Source: LMUY01 sp964244655
Lineage (GTDB): Bacteria > Pseudomonadota > Alphaproteobacteria > Acetobacterales > Acetobacteraceae
DNA: 46,510 bases
Assembly: GCA_964244655.1 (NCBI GenBank)
Contig: CAXTJU010000021.1
Coordinates: forward strand, 1-46,510
Direction of reading: 5' to 3'
Part shown: positions 7,663 to 16,497 of the stretch, in pieces
Layout: every line of letters begins with the position of its first letter
How positions within the stretch are numbered: the stretch's first letter is position 1
The notes under the pieces: generated by a model
The model's database searches: none
What the model saw: the letters and a program-made list of their open reading frames with translations, nothing else
Told to the model about the DNA's origin: nothing
Made by a program: the position numbers and the translations under genes

Positions 7663-8829
7663 ATGCGCCATGTCCACCTCGATCCGCTGGGCGGCATTGC
7701 CGGCGACATGTTTGTCGCCGCCCTGTTGCACGCCCACCCCGACGGCCTGGCCGCCGTGACCGAAGCCGTGGCCGCGGTCGCCAGGGCCGGGTGCCAGCTG
7801 GTTCCTCACACGGACGGAACCCTGTCGGGCGCGCGGTTCATCGTGACCGAAGCTGGGGATCACCACCATCACCACACCCACTGGGCCGACATCCGCGCCC
7901 GGATCGGGCGAGCCGGCATCGCTCCCGAGGTCAGGCGTCACGCGTTGGGCATCTTCGGCTGCCTGGCGCAAGCCGAGGCGCGGGTCCACGGCGTGGCGGA
8001 GGACGAGGTCGCGTTCCACGAGGTCGGTGCAGTGGACTCGATGGCCGACATCCTGGCCGCCTCCGTGCTGATCGCCGCCATGGGCCCCGCAAGCTGGAGC
8101 GTGGGGTCGCTGCCGGCCGGGTCGGGCCGGGTGGAGACGGCGCATGGCACCATGCCGGTGCCCGCGCCCGCCACGGCGCTGCTGCTGGAAGGGTTCGCGA
8201 TCCACGATGACGGCATTGCGGGCGAGCGGGTCACGCCCACCGGGGCCGCCATCCTGCGCCATCTCGGGGCGGCGTCGCCGCGTCCGCCGGGCGTGCTGCG
8301 CGGGTCCGGCTATGGTTTCGGCAGCCGGCGGCTGCCCGGGATCAGCAACTGCCTGCGCGCCCTCGTGCTCGACACCGCCGAGGCCCCCGCCGCCAGCGAG
8401 CACCGGGAGCTGGCGGTGGTCAGCTTCGAGGTGGACGACCAGACCGGCGAGGACCTCGCCACCGGCCTAGACCGGTTGCGTGCCGCGCCGGGCGTGCACG
8501 ACGTGCTGCAGATGATAGCGATCGGCAAGAAGGGCCGCATGGCGGTCCACGTGCAGGTGCTCGCCCGCCCCGACTCCGTCGAGCCGGTGATGGCCGCCTG
8601 TTTTTCCGAAACCACGACAATCGGGCTGCGCGTGCACACCGTGCAGGGCCGCGCGCTGCCGCGTCGCTTTGCCGAGACGCAGGTGGACGGCCAGGCGGTG
8701 CGCGTGAAGCTGGCGGAGCGGCCGGACGGGCTGACGGGCAAGGCCGAGCAGGACCATCTGCTCGCCGTGCCGGGCCACGCCGCCCGCACGAGGCTGCGCC
8801 GGGCTGCCGAGGCGGCGGCCACGGAATGA
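7663..8829 (+). CDS. larC: LarC, nickel insertion enzyme for the nickel-pincer cofactor
   Basis: A 388-residue LarC protein (pyridinium-3,5-bisthiocarboxylic acid mononucleotide nickel chelatase). It inserts Ni into the P2TMN precursor to form the NPN cofactor used by LarA-type racemases and epimerases. The N-terminal HLDPLGGIAGDMFVAALL and the internal FHEVGAVDSMADI are family signatures. A His-rich stretch at residues 67-73 (HHHHHTH) is a likely nickel-binding loop. Unlike Lactobacillus plantarum, where larC1/larC2 need a programmed frameshift, this is one uninterrupted frame. The stop overlaps the larE start (ATGA). Confidence 0.93.
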   Translation: MRHVHLDPLGGIAGDMFVAALLHAHPDGLAAVTEAVAAVARAGCQLVPHTDGTLSGARFIVTEAGDHHHHHTHWADIRARIGRAGIAPEVRRHALGIFGCLAQAEARVHGVAEDEVAFHEVGAVDSMADILAASVLIAAMGPASWSVGSLPAGSGRVETAHGTMPVPAPATALLLEGFAIHDDGIAGERVTPTGAAILRHLGAASPRPPGVLRGSGYGFGSRRLPGISNCLRALVLDTAEAPAASEHRELAVVSFEVDDQTGEDLATGLDRLRAAPGVHDVLQMIAIGKKGRMAVHVQVLARPDSVEPVMAACFSETTTIGLRVHTVQGRALPRRFAETQVDGQAVRVKLAERPDGLTGKAEQDHLLAVPGHAARTRLRRAAEAAATE

Positions 8830-9638
8830 CCCCGCTCGGCCGCCTGGACGCGGTGCTGGCCGGGTTCGATGCCGCCGCGGTCGCGGTCAGCGGCGGCATC
8901 GACAGCCTGACCCTGGCCACCGCCGCACGCCGCGCCTTGGGCGCCCGCGTCACCATGCACCACGCGACCTCGCCCGCCGTGCCGGCCGAGGCGACCGCCC
9001 GCACCCGCGCCCTGGCCGCGGCGCAGGGCTGGACCTTGGACGTGTTCGACGCCGGGGAGTTCGCCGATCCGGCCTACCGCGCCAACCCCGTCAACCGCTG
9101 CTTCTTCTGCAAGACCAACCTGTACGGCGCCGTTGCCCGCCGCACCGACCGCCCCATCCTCTCGGGCGCCAACCTGGACGACCTCGGCGACTACCGCCCC
9201 GGGCTGGACGCGGCGCGGGACCATGGCGTGCGGCATCCGCTGGTGGAGGCGGCGATCGACAAGCGGACGGTGCGGGCGATCGCCGCTGAGCTGGGGCTGG
9301 GTGCGCTGTCCGAGTTGCCTTCGGCGCCCTGCCTGTCCAGCCGGATCGAGACCGGCCTGCGCATCGAGGCGCCCGTGCTGGCCATGGTGCACGCGGCGGA
9401 GACGCTGGTGGCCGCCGCCACCGCCGCGGCGACGGTGCGCTGCCGGGTGCGGGCCGACGCCGTCGTGCTGGAGCTGGATGGCACGAGCCTGGACGCGCTC
9501 GGCCCGGACGCGCGGGCAGGGCTGGCCGGGCAGGTGGCGGCGCTGGCGCTGGGCGCCGGCATCCAGGCCCCCGTGCGGTTCGCGCCCTACCGCATGGGCA
9601 GCGCCTTCCTGCGTGCGCCGGCACGAACCCAAGCATGA
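8826..9638 (+). CDS. larE: LarE, sulfur transferase for the nickel-pincer cofactor
   Basis: A 270-residue PP-loop ATPase that adenylates P2CMN and adds sulfur to make the thiocarboxylates. The PP-loop SGGIDS is at residues 22-27. Cys169 in SAPCLSSR matches the sulfur-donating Cys of single-cysteine LarE. Cys92 and Cys95 (RCFFCKTN) add the CxxC seen in LarE proteins that hold a [4Fe-4S] cluster on three cysteines and act catalytically rather than sacrificially. Membership of that class is inferred from the three cysteines. Start and stop both overlap neighbours by ATGA, giving tight coupling with larC and larB. Confidence 0.93.
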   Translation: MTPLGRLDAVLAGFDAAAVAVSGGIDSLTLATAARRALGARVTMHHATSPAVPAEATARTRALAAAQGWTLDVFDAGEFADPAYRANPVNRCFFCKTNLYGAVARRTDRPILSGANLDDLGDYRPGLDAARDHGVRHPLVEAAIDKRTVRAIAAELGLGALSELPSAPCLSSRIETGLRIEAPVLAMVHAAETLVAAATAAATVRCRVRADAVVLELDGTSLDALGPDARAGLAGQVAALALGAGIQAPVRFAPYRMGSAFLRAPARTQA

Positions 9639-10297
9639 GCGAGTTCGTGCTCGACGCGGCGCGCACGGCCCGCCTCGGCTTCGGCGAGGCGGTGTTCTGC
9701 GCCGGCAAGTCGCCCGCCCAAATCGCCGCCATCCTGGACGCGGCCGCCTCCCCGATGCTGCTGACCCGGCTGGACCCGGCCCGCTTCGGCGCGCTGCCCG
9801 CCGGCCACCGCGCCGCCCTGGACTACGACCCGGTGTCCGCCACCGCGTTCTCCGGCGACCCGGCCCCGCTGCGCAGCGCCCCGATCGCGGTGGTGACGGC
9901 CGGCACATCGGACGTCCCCGTGGCGCAGGAAGCGGTTCGCACGCTGCGGTTCAACGGCTGGGACGCGCCCATGGTCGCGGACGTGGGCGTGGCCGGGCTG
10001 TGGCGGCTGATGCGGCGGCTGGACGAGCTGCGGGCCGTGCGAGTGCTGATCGTGGCGGCCGGCATGGATGCGGCGCTGCCCAGCGTCATCGGCGGCCTGG
10101 TGCCGGGCGTCATCATCGCCGTGCCCACCTCCGTCGGCTACGGCGTGGCCGCCGGCGGCACGGCGGCGCTGCACGCGATCCTGGCCAGCTGCGCGCCGGG
10201 CATCGTGACGGTCAACATCGACAACGGCTACGGCGCCGCCTGCGCGGCGCTCCGCATCCTCGGCCCAACACAGGAGACAGACGATGGAACGTCGTGA
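9635..10297 (+). CDS. larB: LarB, pyridinium-3,5-biscarboxylic acid mononucleotide synthase
   Basis: A 220-residue PurE-like carboxylase/hydrolase that carboxylates and hydrolyses nicotinic acid adenine dinucleotide in the first step of NPN cofactor synthesis. Recognisable segments are VVTAGTSDVPVAQEA, the GMDAALPSVIGGLVPGVIIA stretch and PTSVGYGVAAGG, ending with NIDNGYGAA. Together with larC and larE it completes the biosynthetic set. No larA-like apoenzyme is found in the window. The 3' end overlaps the next gene by 14 bases. Confidence 0.93.
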   Translation: MSEFVLDAARTARLGFGEAVFCAGKSPAQIAAILDAAASPMLLTRLDPARFGALPAGHRAALDYDPVSATAFSGDPAPLRSAPIAVVTAGTSDVPVAQEAVRTLRFNGWDAPMVADVGVAGLWRLMRRLDELRAVRVLIVAAGMDAALPSVIGGLVPGVIIAVPTSVGYGVAAGGTAALHAILASCAPGIVTVNIDNGYGAACAALRILGPTQETDDGTS

Positions 10298-11336
10298 GTT
10301 CATCAAGGCAGCCGGCCTCGGCGCTGCCGCGGCCGTGGTGGCGGGCGCGGCGCAAGCGCAGGTGCAGACGTTGCAGGGCGGCGATATGAAGCCGATCGGT
10401 CCCGTCACGTCCAAGCTGGCGCAGAACCCGGACATGAAATACCGCCCGCTCGGCGCCACCGGCGAGGTGCTTTCGCTGATCGGCTGCGGCGGCTTCCACC
10501 TGGCCAAGCCCGGCGGCCCCACGGCGGACGAGGCGGTCGAGATCGTCCACGGCGCGATCGGTGCCGGCGTCACCTTCTTCGACAATTGCTGGGACTACAA
10601 CGGCGGCGAGAGCGAGAAGCGCCTCGGCCGCGCCCTGGCCGGCGGCAACCGCGACCGCGTGTTCCTGATGACCAAGCTCGACGGCCGCACCGCCACCGCG
10701 TTCAACACGCAGCTGGAGCAGTCGCTGTCCCGCCTGCAAACCGACCACCTGGACCTGGTGCAGTTCCACGAGATCATCCGCATGGACGACCCGGAGCGGG
10801 TGTTTGCCCCCGGCGGCGCGATGGAGGCCGCCCTGCGTGCGCGGGAGCAGGGCAAGGTGCGCTACATCGGCTTCACCGGCCACAAAAGCCCAGCGATCCA
10901 CAAGCACATGTTCGACGTCGCGGACCAGCACAGCTTCCACTTCGACACGGTGCAGATGCCGCTCAACGTGATGGACGCGCATTATGACAGCTTCGAGCAG
11001 GGCGTGCTGCCCGTCGCCATCGCGCACGGTACGGCGGTGCTCGGCATGAAAACCTTCGGCGACCCGTTCATCTACGACAGCAAGGTGGCCAGTGCGATGG
11101 AGATGCTGCACTACCCGATGAGCTTGCCCGTGACGCTGCAAGTCTGCGGCATCAACAAAATGTCCATCCTGCAGCAGTCGCTCGACGCGGTGCGCAGCTA
11201 CCAGCCGCCGACGCCGGAGCAGCGGGCGGAACTGCTGGCCAAGACTGCCGCCGTCGCCGCCGACGGCCACACCGAGCGCTACAAGGTGTCCAACCACTTC
11301 GACGGCACGGTGCACAACCCGCAATGGCTGGGTTGA
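10284..11336 (+). CDS. Exported (Tat) aldo/keto reductase
   Basis: A 350-residue aldo/keto reductase. The N-terminus MERREFIKAAGLGAAAAVVAGAA resembles a Tat signal (RREFIK) with cleavage near residue 26 (AQA), so it may act in the periplasm with a pre-loaded cofactor. The AKR tetrad is visible: Asp and Tyr in FDNCWDYNGG, Lys in LMTKLDGR and His in QFHEII. Its start lies inside the end of larB, so it is probably the last gene of the lar operon. Whether its substrate is a product of an NPN-dependent enzyme is unknown. Confidence 0.92.
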   Translation: MERREFIKAAGLGAAAAVVAGAAQAQVQTLQGGDMKPIGPVTSKLAQNPDMKYRPLGATGEVLSLIGCGGFHLAKPGGPTADEAVEIVHGAIGAGVTFFDNCWDYNGGESEKRLGRALAGGNRDRVFLMTKLDGRTATAFNTQLEQSLSRLQTDHLDLVQFHEIIRMDDPERVFAPGGAMEAALRAREQGKVRYIGFTGHKSPAIHKHMFDVADQHSFHFDTVQMPLNVMDAHYDSFEQGVLPVAIAHGTAVLGMKTFGDPFIYDSKVASAMEMLHYPMSLPVTLQVCGINKMSILQQSLDAVRSYQPPTPEQRAELLAKTAAVAADGHTERYKVSNHFDGTVHNPQWLG

Positions 11337-11439
11337 CCGCCGCCGCCATGGCGGGCAGTCCTCCCGCGGGCGCCGGCTGCGGCGGCTGATCGCGGCTGGT
11401 CCAGGCAGGTCCGGGCGGCCTGGAAAGGACTTTGCGCCG

Positions 11440-13416
11440 ATGAAGCTGCTTCTGGCCGCGTGCCTCCTCGCCGCCCCCGCCCTGGCCCGCGCCGAGGACC
11501 GCCCGCTGCACGACTTCCTGTCCGTCGCCCTCTCGCCGGACGCGCAGCGCATCGCCTCCATCGAAGGCGACGTGCCGCCGGGTGGCGGGCCGCCGGACAT
11601 CCGCGCCCTGGTGATCCGTAACCGCGACGGCAGCGGCGCCGTCACCGTGCCGCTCGCGTGCGGCGAGAAGTCCGAGTGCACCCCGTCCGACCTCGCCTGG
11701 ACGCCGGACGGCAGCCATCTCGCCTTCGTGCTGCGCACCCCCGGCAGCCACGCCCACGACATCTACCTGGCCGACCCGGCCGGAGGCGCGCCCGCCAAGC
11801 TGCTGAGCTTCGACGGCACCCTCGGCAGCCTGCGCTACGGCCCTGACGGCACCCTGGCGGTGCTGGCGACCGAGGGCGCGCAGAAGGAGACCGGCGCGGT
11901 CGAGGCCGGCGCAGCCCCCCTGGGCGAACTGGGCGCCGACGTGCACGAGCAGCGCATCGCCACCTTGCAGGACGGCGCGCTGCGCTTCGCCTCCCCGCCC
12001 GACCTGTTCGTCTATGAGTACGACTGGCGGCCCGGCGGCCAGGGCTTCGTCGCCACCGCCGCACCCGGCGACGGCGACAACCACTGGTGGGTCGCCAAGC
12101 TGTACGCGTTCAGCGGCGCCGGCGAGGCGAAGGTGCTCTACGCCCCCGCCGACCCCCGCCTGCAACTGGCCCACCCCCGCGTCTCGCCGGACGGGGCGCG
12201 CGCCTCGTTCATCGGCGGGATCATGAGCGATTTCGGCTCGACCGGCGGCGACGCCTTCGTGCTGGACCTGGCCGGCGGCCAGCCTGCCGATGCGGTGCCG
12301 GCCAACGTCACGCCAGGCTGGCACGCCTCCGTCACCTCCCTGGCCTGGAGCTGCGACGGCCAGACGCTGCGGGCCGGGCTGCTGGCGGGGGAGAACACGC
12401 AGGTCGTGAACCTCTCGACCAAGGCGCGGCCGGAGCCGCTCACGACGGCGTTCTCTGGCCAGCAGCGGCTGGAGGCGGACGAGGGGGAGCCGGTCTCGAG
12501 TTCCTGCAAGGCGAGCCAGACCGCCACGATCCGCCAAGGCTTCACGACGCCGCCCGAGATCGCGGTGGGCCCGATCGGCGAATGGCAGGACGTGACGCAC
12601 GCCAACGCCGGGCAGGCGGCGCCGGCGCGGGTGCAGAGCCTGTCCTGGCAGCATGACGGGTTCCAGGTGCAGGGCTGGCTGCTGCTGCCTCAACCTGCGC
12701 CACAGAACGCGGCCGCGGGCACGGCGAAGCTGCCGATGGTGACGGTCGTGCACGGCGGCCCGGCGGCGGCGTACGAGCCGCGCTTCGTGGGCACGGGCGA
12801 GACCCGTTCGCTGCTCGAAAAGGGCTATGCCGTGTTCCTGCCCAACCCGCGCGGCAGCTTCGGCCAGGGCGAGGAGTTCACGGCAGCCAACGTGCGCGAC
12901 CTCGGCCATGGCGACCTCGGCGACATCCTGGCCGGCATCGACGCGGCCGAGGCTGCTGCCCCGATCGACGAGGCCCGGCTCGGCATTGCCGGGTGGAGCT
13001 ACGGCGGCTTCATGACCATGTTCGCCGTGACGCAAACCAACCGCTTCCATGCCGCCTTCGCCGGCGCGGGCATCTCGAACTGGCAGTCGTACTATGGCGA
13101 GAACGGCATCGACGCCTGGATGGTCCCGTATTTCGGCGCGTCGGTGTACGACGACCCAGGCGTCTATGCGAGTTCGTCGCCGATCAGCTTCATCACCCGC
13201 GTGCGCACGCCGACCTTCGCCGTCGTCGGCGAGCGCGATGTGGAGTGCCCGGCGCCGCAGACGATGGAGTTCTGGCACGCCCTGGCCACCCTCGGCGTAC
13301 CCACGGGGGCGGTGATCTACCCGGGCGAGGGCCACTGGGTGCATAAGCCCGAAAACGTGGCCGACATCAGCCGGCGCCTGGTCGGCTGGTTCGACACCTA
13401 CCTGGGGCAGCACTGA
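11440..13416 (+). CDS. S9 family prolyl oligopeptidase, secreted
   Basis: A 658-residue serine peptidase with a signal peptide (MKLLLAACLLAAPALARA, cleavage about residue 18). An N-terminal beta-propeller (LSPDAQRIASIEGD, WTPDGSHLAFVL, VSPDGARASFIG) precedes a C-terminal alpha/beta hydrolase. The catalytic triad is Ser520 (GWSYGG), Asp600 (GERDVE) and His632 (EGHWVH). It probably degrades peptides in the periplasm or outside the cell. An RBS (GGAAAGGA) precedes the ATG. The 103-base gap upstream separates it from the aldo/keto reductase. Confidence 0.92.
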   Translation: MKLLLAACLLAAPALARAEDRPLHDFLSVALSPDAQRIASIEGDVPPGGGPPDIRALVIRNRDGSGAVTVPLACGEKSECTPSDLAWTPDGSHLAFVLRTPGSHAHDIYLADPAGGAPAKLLSFDGTLGSLRYGPDGTLAVLATEGAQKETGAVEAGAAPLGELGADVHEQRIATLQDGALRFASPPDLFVYEYDWRPGGQGFVATAAPGDGDNHWWVAKLYAFSGAGEAKVLYAPADPRLQLAHPRVSPDGARASFIGGIMSDFGSTGGDAFVLDLAGGQPADAVPANVTPGWHASVTSLAWSCDGQTLRAGLLAGENTQVVNLSTKARPEPLTTAFSGQQRLEADEGEPVSSSCKASQTATIRQGFTTPPEIAVGPIGEWQDVTHANAGQAAPARVQSLSWQHDGFQVQGWLLLPQPAPQNAAAGTAKLPMVTVVHGGPAAAYEPRFVGTGETRSLLEKGYAVFLPNPRGSFGQGEEFTAANVRDLGHGDLGDILAGIDAAEAAAPIDEARLGIAGWSYGGFMTMFAVTQTNRFHAAFAGAGISNWQSYYGENGIDAWMVPYFGASVYDDPGVYASSSPISFITRVRTPTFAVVGERDVECPAPQTMEFWHALATLGVPTGAVIYPGEGHWVHKPENVADISRRLVGWFDTYLGQH

Positions 13417-13424
13417 CGCCCGGC

Positions 13425-14714
13425 ATGGCCACCGGGACGCTCGCCGCCGGTCGGCCGCAGCCTTTGACCCGGCCCGAACTCCGCACGCTCGGCCTCGCCT
13501 CGCTGGGCGGCGTGCTGGAGTTCTACGACTTCGTCATCTTCGTGTTCTTCACCGGCGTCATCGGCCAGCTGTTCTTCCCGGCCACCCAGCCGGACTGGCT
13601 GCGGCAGATCGAGACGTTCGGCCTGTTTGCCGCCGGATACCTGGCCCGCCCGCTCGGCGGCGTCGTCATGGCGCATTTCGGCGACACGCGCGGCCGCAAG
13701 CGCGTGTTCACCCTGAGCGTGCTGCTGATGGCGGCGCCGACCCTGCTGATCGGCCTGCTGCCGACCTACGCCGTCATCGGCCCGCTCGCCCCGCTGCTGC
13801 TGCTGGCGATGCGGCTGATGCAGGGCGCGGCGATCGGCGGCGAGGCCCCCGGCGGCTGGGTGTTCGTGGCCGAGCACGTGGCGGCGGAGCGCGTCGGCCT
13901 GGCGGTGGGGCTGCTCACCGGCGGGCTGACCGGCGGCATCCTGCTCGGCTCGCTGGTGGCCACCGGGCTCAACCTCGCCTTCACCCCGGCGGAAATCCTC
14001 GGCGGCTGGTGGCGGCTGCCGTTCCTGGCGGGCGGGGTGTTCGGCTTCGCGGCCATGCGGCTGCGCCGCTGGCTGCAAGAAACGCCGGTGTTCGCCGCCA
14101 TGCAGGCCCGCGCCGCCGCCTCGCGCGAGCTGCCGCTGCGCGCCGTGCTGCGGGACCACGGCCCGGCGGTGCTCGCCGCCATGGCCAGCACCTGGCTGCT
14201 GACCGCGGCGATCGTGGTCGTGGTGCTGATGACGCCCTCCCTGCTGCAAAAGCTGTTCGCCATCCCGGCGCGCGAGGCCTCCCTGGCCAACCTGGCCGGC
14301 ACCGCGGCGCTCTGCCTGTCCACGGTCGCCGTGGGCGCGGCCGCCGACCGCTTCGGCCTGCGCCGCACCGCCCCGCCGGTCCTGCTGCTGCTGGTGGGCG
14401 GCACCTACGCGCTGTATCTCGGCGCGGCGCACCACGCCCACGCCCTGCTGCCGCTCTATGCGCTGGCCGGCGCCGGCGCGGGCGCCGCCACGCTGACGCC
14501 CGTGCTGATGATCCGCGCCTTCCCGCCCGCCGTGCGGTTCAGCGGCCTGTCCGTGTCCTACAACGTGGCCTACGCCGTGTTCGGCGGCACGACCCCGCTG
14601 CTGATCGCCTGGCTGGCCGGCCTGGACTGGCTGGCCCCCGCCCACTACGTCGCTGGCGTCGCCGTCGTGGGGCTGCTGGCGGCGCTGCTGGCCCCGGCCG
14701 CCCCGCCGTCCTGA
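13425..14714 (+). CDS. MFS transporter, metabolite:H+ symporter (MHS) type
   Basis: A 429-residue transporter with 12 predicted membrane helices. The opening VLEFYDFVIFVFF with its embedded Glu/Asp and the loop GDTRGRKRVF are hallmarks of the MHS subgroup, which imports organic acids, osmolytes and related metabolites. ARPLGGVVMAHFGD is the conserved TM2-loop segment. The substrate is unknown. It begins 8 bases after the peptidase stop. It ends directly against the convergent ThDP-enzyme gene (14714/14715), so transcripts must terminate within coding sequence. Confidence 0.9.
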   Translation: MATGTLAAGRPQPLTRPELRTLGLASLGGVLEFYDFVIFVFFTGVIGQLFFPATQPDWLRQIETFGLFAAGYLARPLGGVVMAHFGDTRGRKRVFTLSVLLMAAPTLLIGLLPTYAVIGPLAPLLLLAMRLMQGAAIGGEAPGGWVFVAEHVAAERVGLAVGLLTGGLTGGILLGSLVATGLNLAFTPAEILGGWWRLPFLAGGVFGFAAMRLRRWLQETPVFAAMQARAAASRELPLRAVLRDHGPAVLAAMASTWLLTAAIVVVVLMTPSLLQKLFAIPAREASLANLAGTAALCLSTVAVGAAADRFGLRRTAPPVLLLLVGGTYALYLGAAHHAHALLPLYALAGAGAGAATLTPVLMIRAFPPAVRFSGLSVSYNVAYAVFGGTTPLLIAWLAGLDWLAPAHYVAGVAVVGLLAALLAPAAPPS

Positions 14715-16424
14715 TCAGCCAGCGCTGATCGGCACCTCGATCAGGTTCGGCCGCCCCGAGGCGATGCCGGCCTCCACCGCGGCCGCGATGTCGCAGGCCC
14801 GCTCCACCCGGCGCGCCGGCACGCCCATGGAGGCCGCGAGCGCCAGGTAGTCGATCGCCGGGTCGGCCAAGTCCATGGCGATGAAGCGGTTGCTGCTGGC
14901 GGACAGGTAGTGCGACTGGCCCCGCATGAAGTTCTTCAGCACGTTGTACTCGCGGTTGTTCATCACCACGACCGTCACCGGCAGCTTCTCGTGCGCCAGC
15001 GTCCAGAGCGCCTGCGGCGAGTACAGGGCGGCGCCGTCGCCCACCAGGCACACCACCGGCTCGCGGCCGATGCCCAGGCTGTAGCCCGCCGCGGCCGGCA
15101 GGCCCCAGCCGAGCGCGCCGCCCCGCAGGAAGGCGTAGGACCGCAAGGTCTCGTCGCGCAGCAGCGCGCGCAAGGAACCGGAGGTGGCGATGGACTCGTC
15201 CACGATCGGGACCCCGGGGCCGACGGCGCGCAGGATCTCCCGGGCGGCGACCAGCGGCGTCGTCACCGGCCATGCCGCTTCCTGGTCCGCCCGCGCCACC
15301 AGGGCCGCATGGCGCGTCCGCATGCGCGCGCCGTGCCCGGCGGCGGCGGCGTCCCGCTCCGGCCGTTGCCCTTGCAGCCGGTCCCGCAGCAGCGGCAGCA
15401 GCGCGTCCAGCGACGCCCGCACGTCGCCCTGCACGGACAGTTCGGTGGAGTAGGAGCGCCCGAGGTCCCGCACGTCCGCGGACAGCTGGAACACACGGCA
15501 CCCGGCCGGCACCGCCGAGCCCTCGCTGTAAAGGATGGTAATGAGCGACTTGCCGCCCAGCGCGAACACCCCGTCGAACGGCGCCAGCTCGGCGGCGATC
15601 TCGCTCGCCCGGGTCGGCAGGTTGCCGCCCCACAGCGGATGCGCCGTGGGGAACGTCAGGTGCGCCGGCCAGGACGAGCCATGCACCGGCGCGCCCAGCG
15701 TCTCGGCCAGCGCCACGGCCTGCGCCACGGCGCCGCTGGCCCACACCTCGTCCCCGGCGATCAGCGCCAGCCGGCCCGGCGCCACGGAGGCCAGCAGCCC
15801 GGCCAGCTGGTCCAGTGACCCGGCGACGGCGCGGGTGTCGATGCTGGAGCGCTGGGCGATGCCTACGCCGGTCATCTCCTCCATCATGTCCATCGGCAGG
15901 GAGAGGAACACCGGGCCGGAGGGGGCCGCGTCGCAGTCATGGAAGGCGCGGCGCACCAGCACCGGCAGCTGGTCCGCCTTGGTGACCTCGCGCGCCCACT
16001 TCACGCTGGGAGCGGCGATGCCCACCAGGTCGCCGAACAGCAGCGGGTCCATCAGCGCATGACGCGAGTCCTGCTGGCCCGCGGTGACCACCAGCGGCGT
16101 GCCGGACACCTGGGCGTTGAGCAGGTTGCCCATGCCGTGCCCGAGGCCGCCGGCAGTGTGCAGGTTGACGAAGCCGGGCCGCCGCGCCGCCTGGGCGTAG
16201 CCGTCGGCCATCGCCACCACGCTCGCCTCCTGCAACGCCAGCACGTACCGGATGGGGGTCGGGCCGAGCAGCGCGTCGATCAGCGGCAGCTCGGTGGTGC
16301 CCGGGTTGCCGAACACGTACTCGACGCCCTCGCTCTCCAGCACCTCCAGGAGCACCTGCGCCCCGCGCCGCGCCGGGATGTCAGCGGCCTTGACGAAGCC
16401 GGCGGACGGCAGGGTTGCGGACAT
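14715..16424 (-). CDS. ThDP-dependent enzyme, benzoylformate decarboxylase/acetolactate synthase-like
   Basis: A 569-residue thiamine-diphosphate enzyme with the three usual domains. FGNPGTTELPLI carries Glu45, which activates the cofactor. NLHTAGGLGHGMGN resembles the benzoylformate decarboxylase NLHSAAGTGN segment and keeps its active-site His. The ThDP/Mg motif runs from GDGAAL to MNN near residue 470. The second active-site His of benzoylformate decarboxylase, which lies in VFRYHQYDPG, has no counterpart: the aligned region reads VFALGGKSLIT. The substrate may therefore differ. A good AGGAG site precedes the ATG. It is alone on its strand, facing the copper locus. Confidence 0.92.
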   Translation of the reverse strand: MSATLPSAGFVKAADIPARRGAQVLLEVLESEGVEYVFGNPGTTELPLIDALLGPTPIRYVLALQEASVVAMADGYAQAARRPGFVNLHTAGGLGHGMGNLLNAQVSGTPLVVTAGQQDSRHALMDPLLFGDLVGIAAPSVKWAREVTKADQLPVLVRRAFHDCDAAPSGPVFLSLPMDMMEEMTGVGIAQRSSIDTRAVAGSLDQLAGLLASVAPGRLALIAGDEVWASGAVAQAVALAETLGAPVHGSSWPAHLTFPTAHPLWGGNLPTRASEIAAELAPFDGVFALGGKSLITILYSEGSAVPAGCRVFQLSADVRDLGRSYSTELSVQGDVRASLDALLPLLRDRLQGQRPERDAAAAGHGARMRTRHAALVARADQEAAWPVTTPLVAAREILRAVGPGVPIVDESIATSGSLRALLRDETLRSYAFLRGGALGWGLPAAAGYSLGIGREPVVCLVGDGAALYSPQALWTLAHEKLPVTVVVMNNREYNVLKNFMRGQSHYLSASSNRFIAMDLADPAIDYLALAASMGVPARRVERACDIAAAVEAGIASGRPNLIEVPISAG

Positions 16425-16470
16425 GGCGGATGCTCCTGGGGGCCTGGCGCCACCATAGGGCCGGAGCCCC

Positions 16471-16497
16471 GGCTTCGCTCAAGTCGGCTTCGCTCAA
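16471..16497. repeat. Two-copy 12-bp direct repeat at the copD 3' end
   Basis: GGCTTCGCTCAA occurs at 16471-16482 and 16486-16497, a 15-base period. The second copy contains the copD stop codon. The rest of the 69-base gap to the ThDP-enzyme gene shows nothing else. Confidence 0.6.

Noticed and set aside
7663..8829. Programmed frameshift in larC
   Set aside because: LarC1 and LarC2 parts are in one continuous frame of 388 codons, so no frameshift is needed.
11152..13413. A 753-codon minus-strand open frame opposite the S9 peptidase
   Set aside because: Antisense shadow of a full-length peptidase with an intact catalytic triad; no family resemblance in the shadow.
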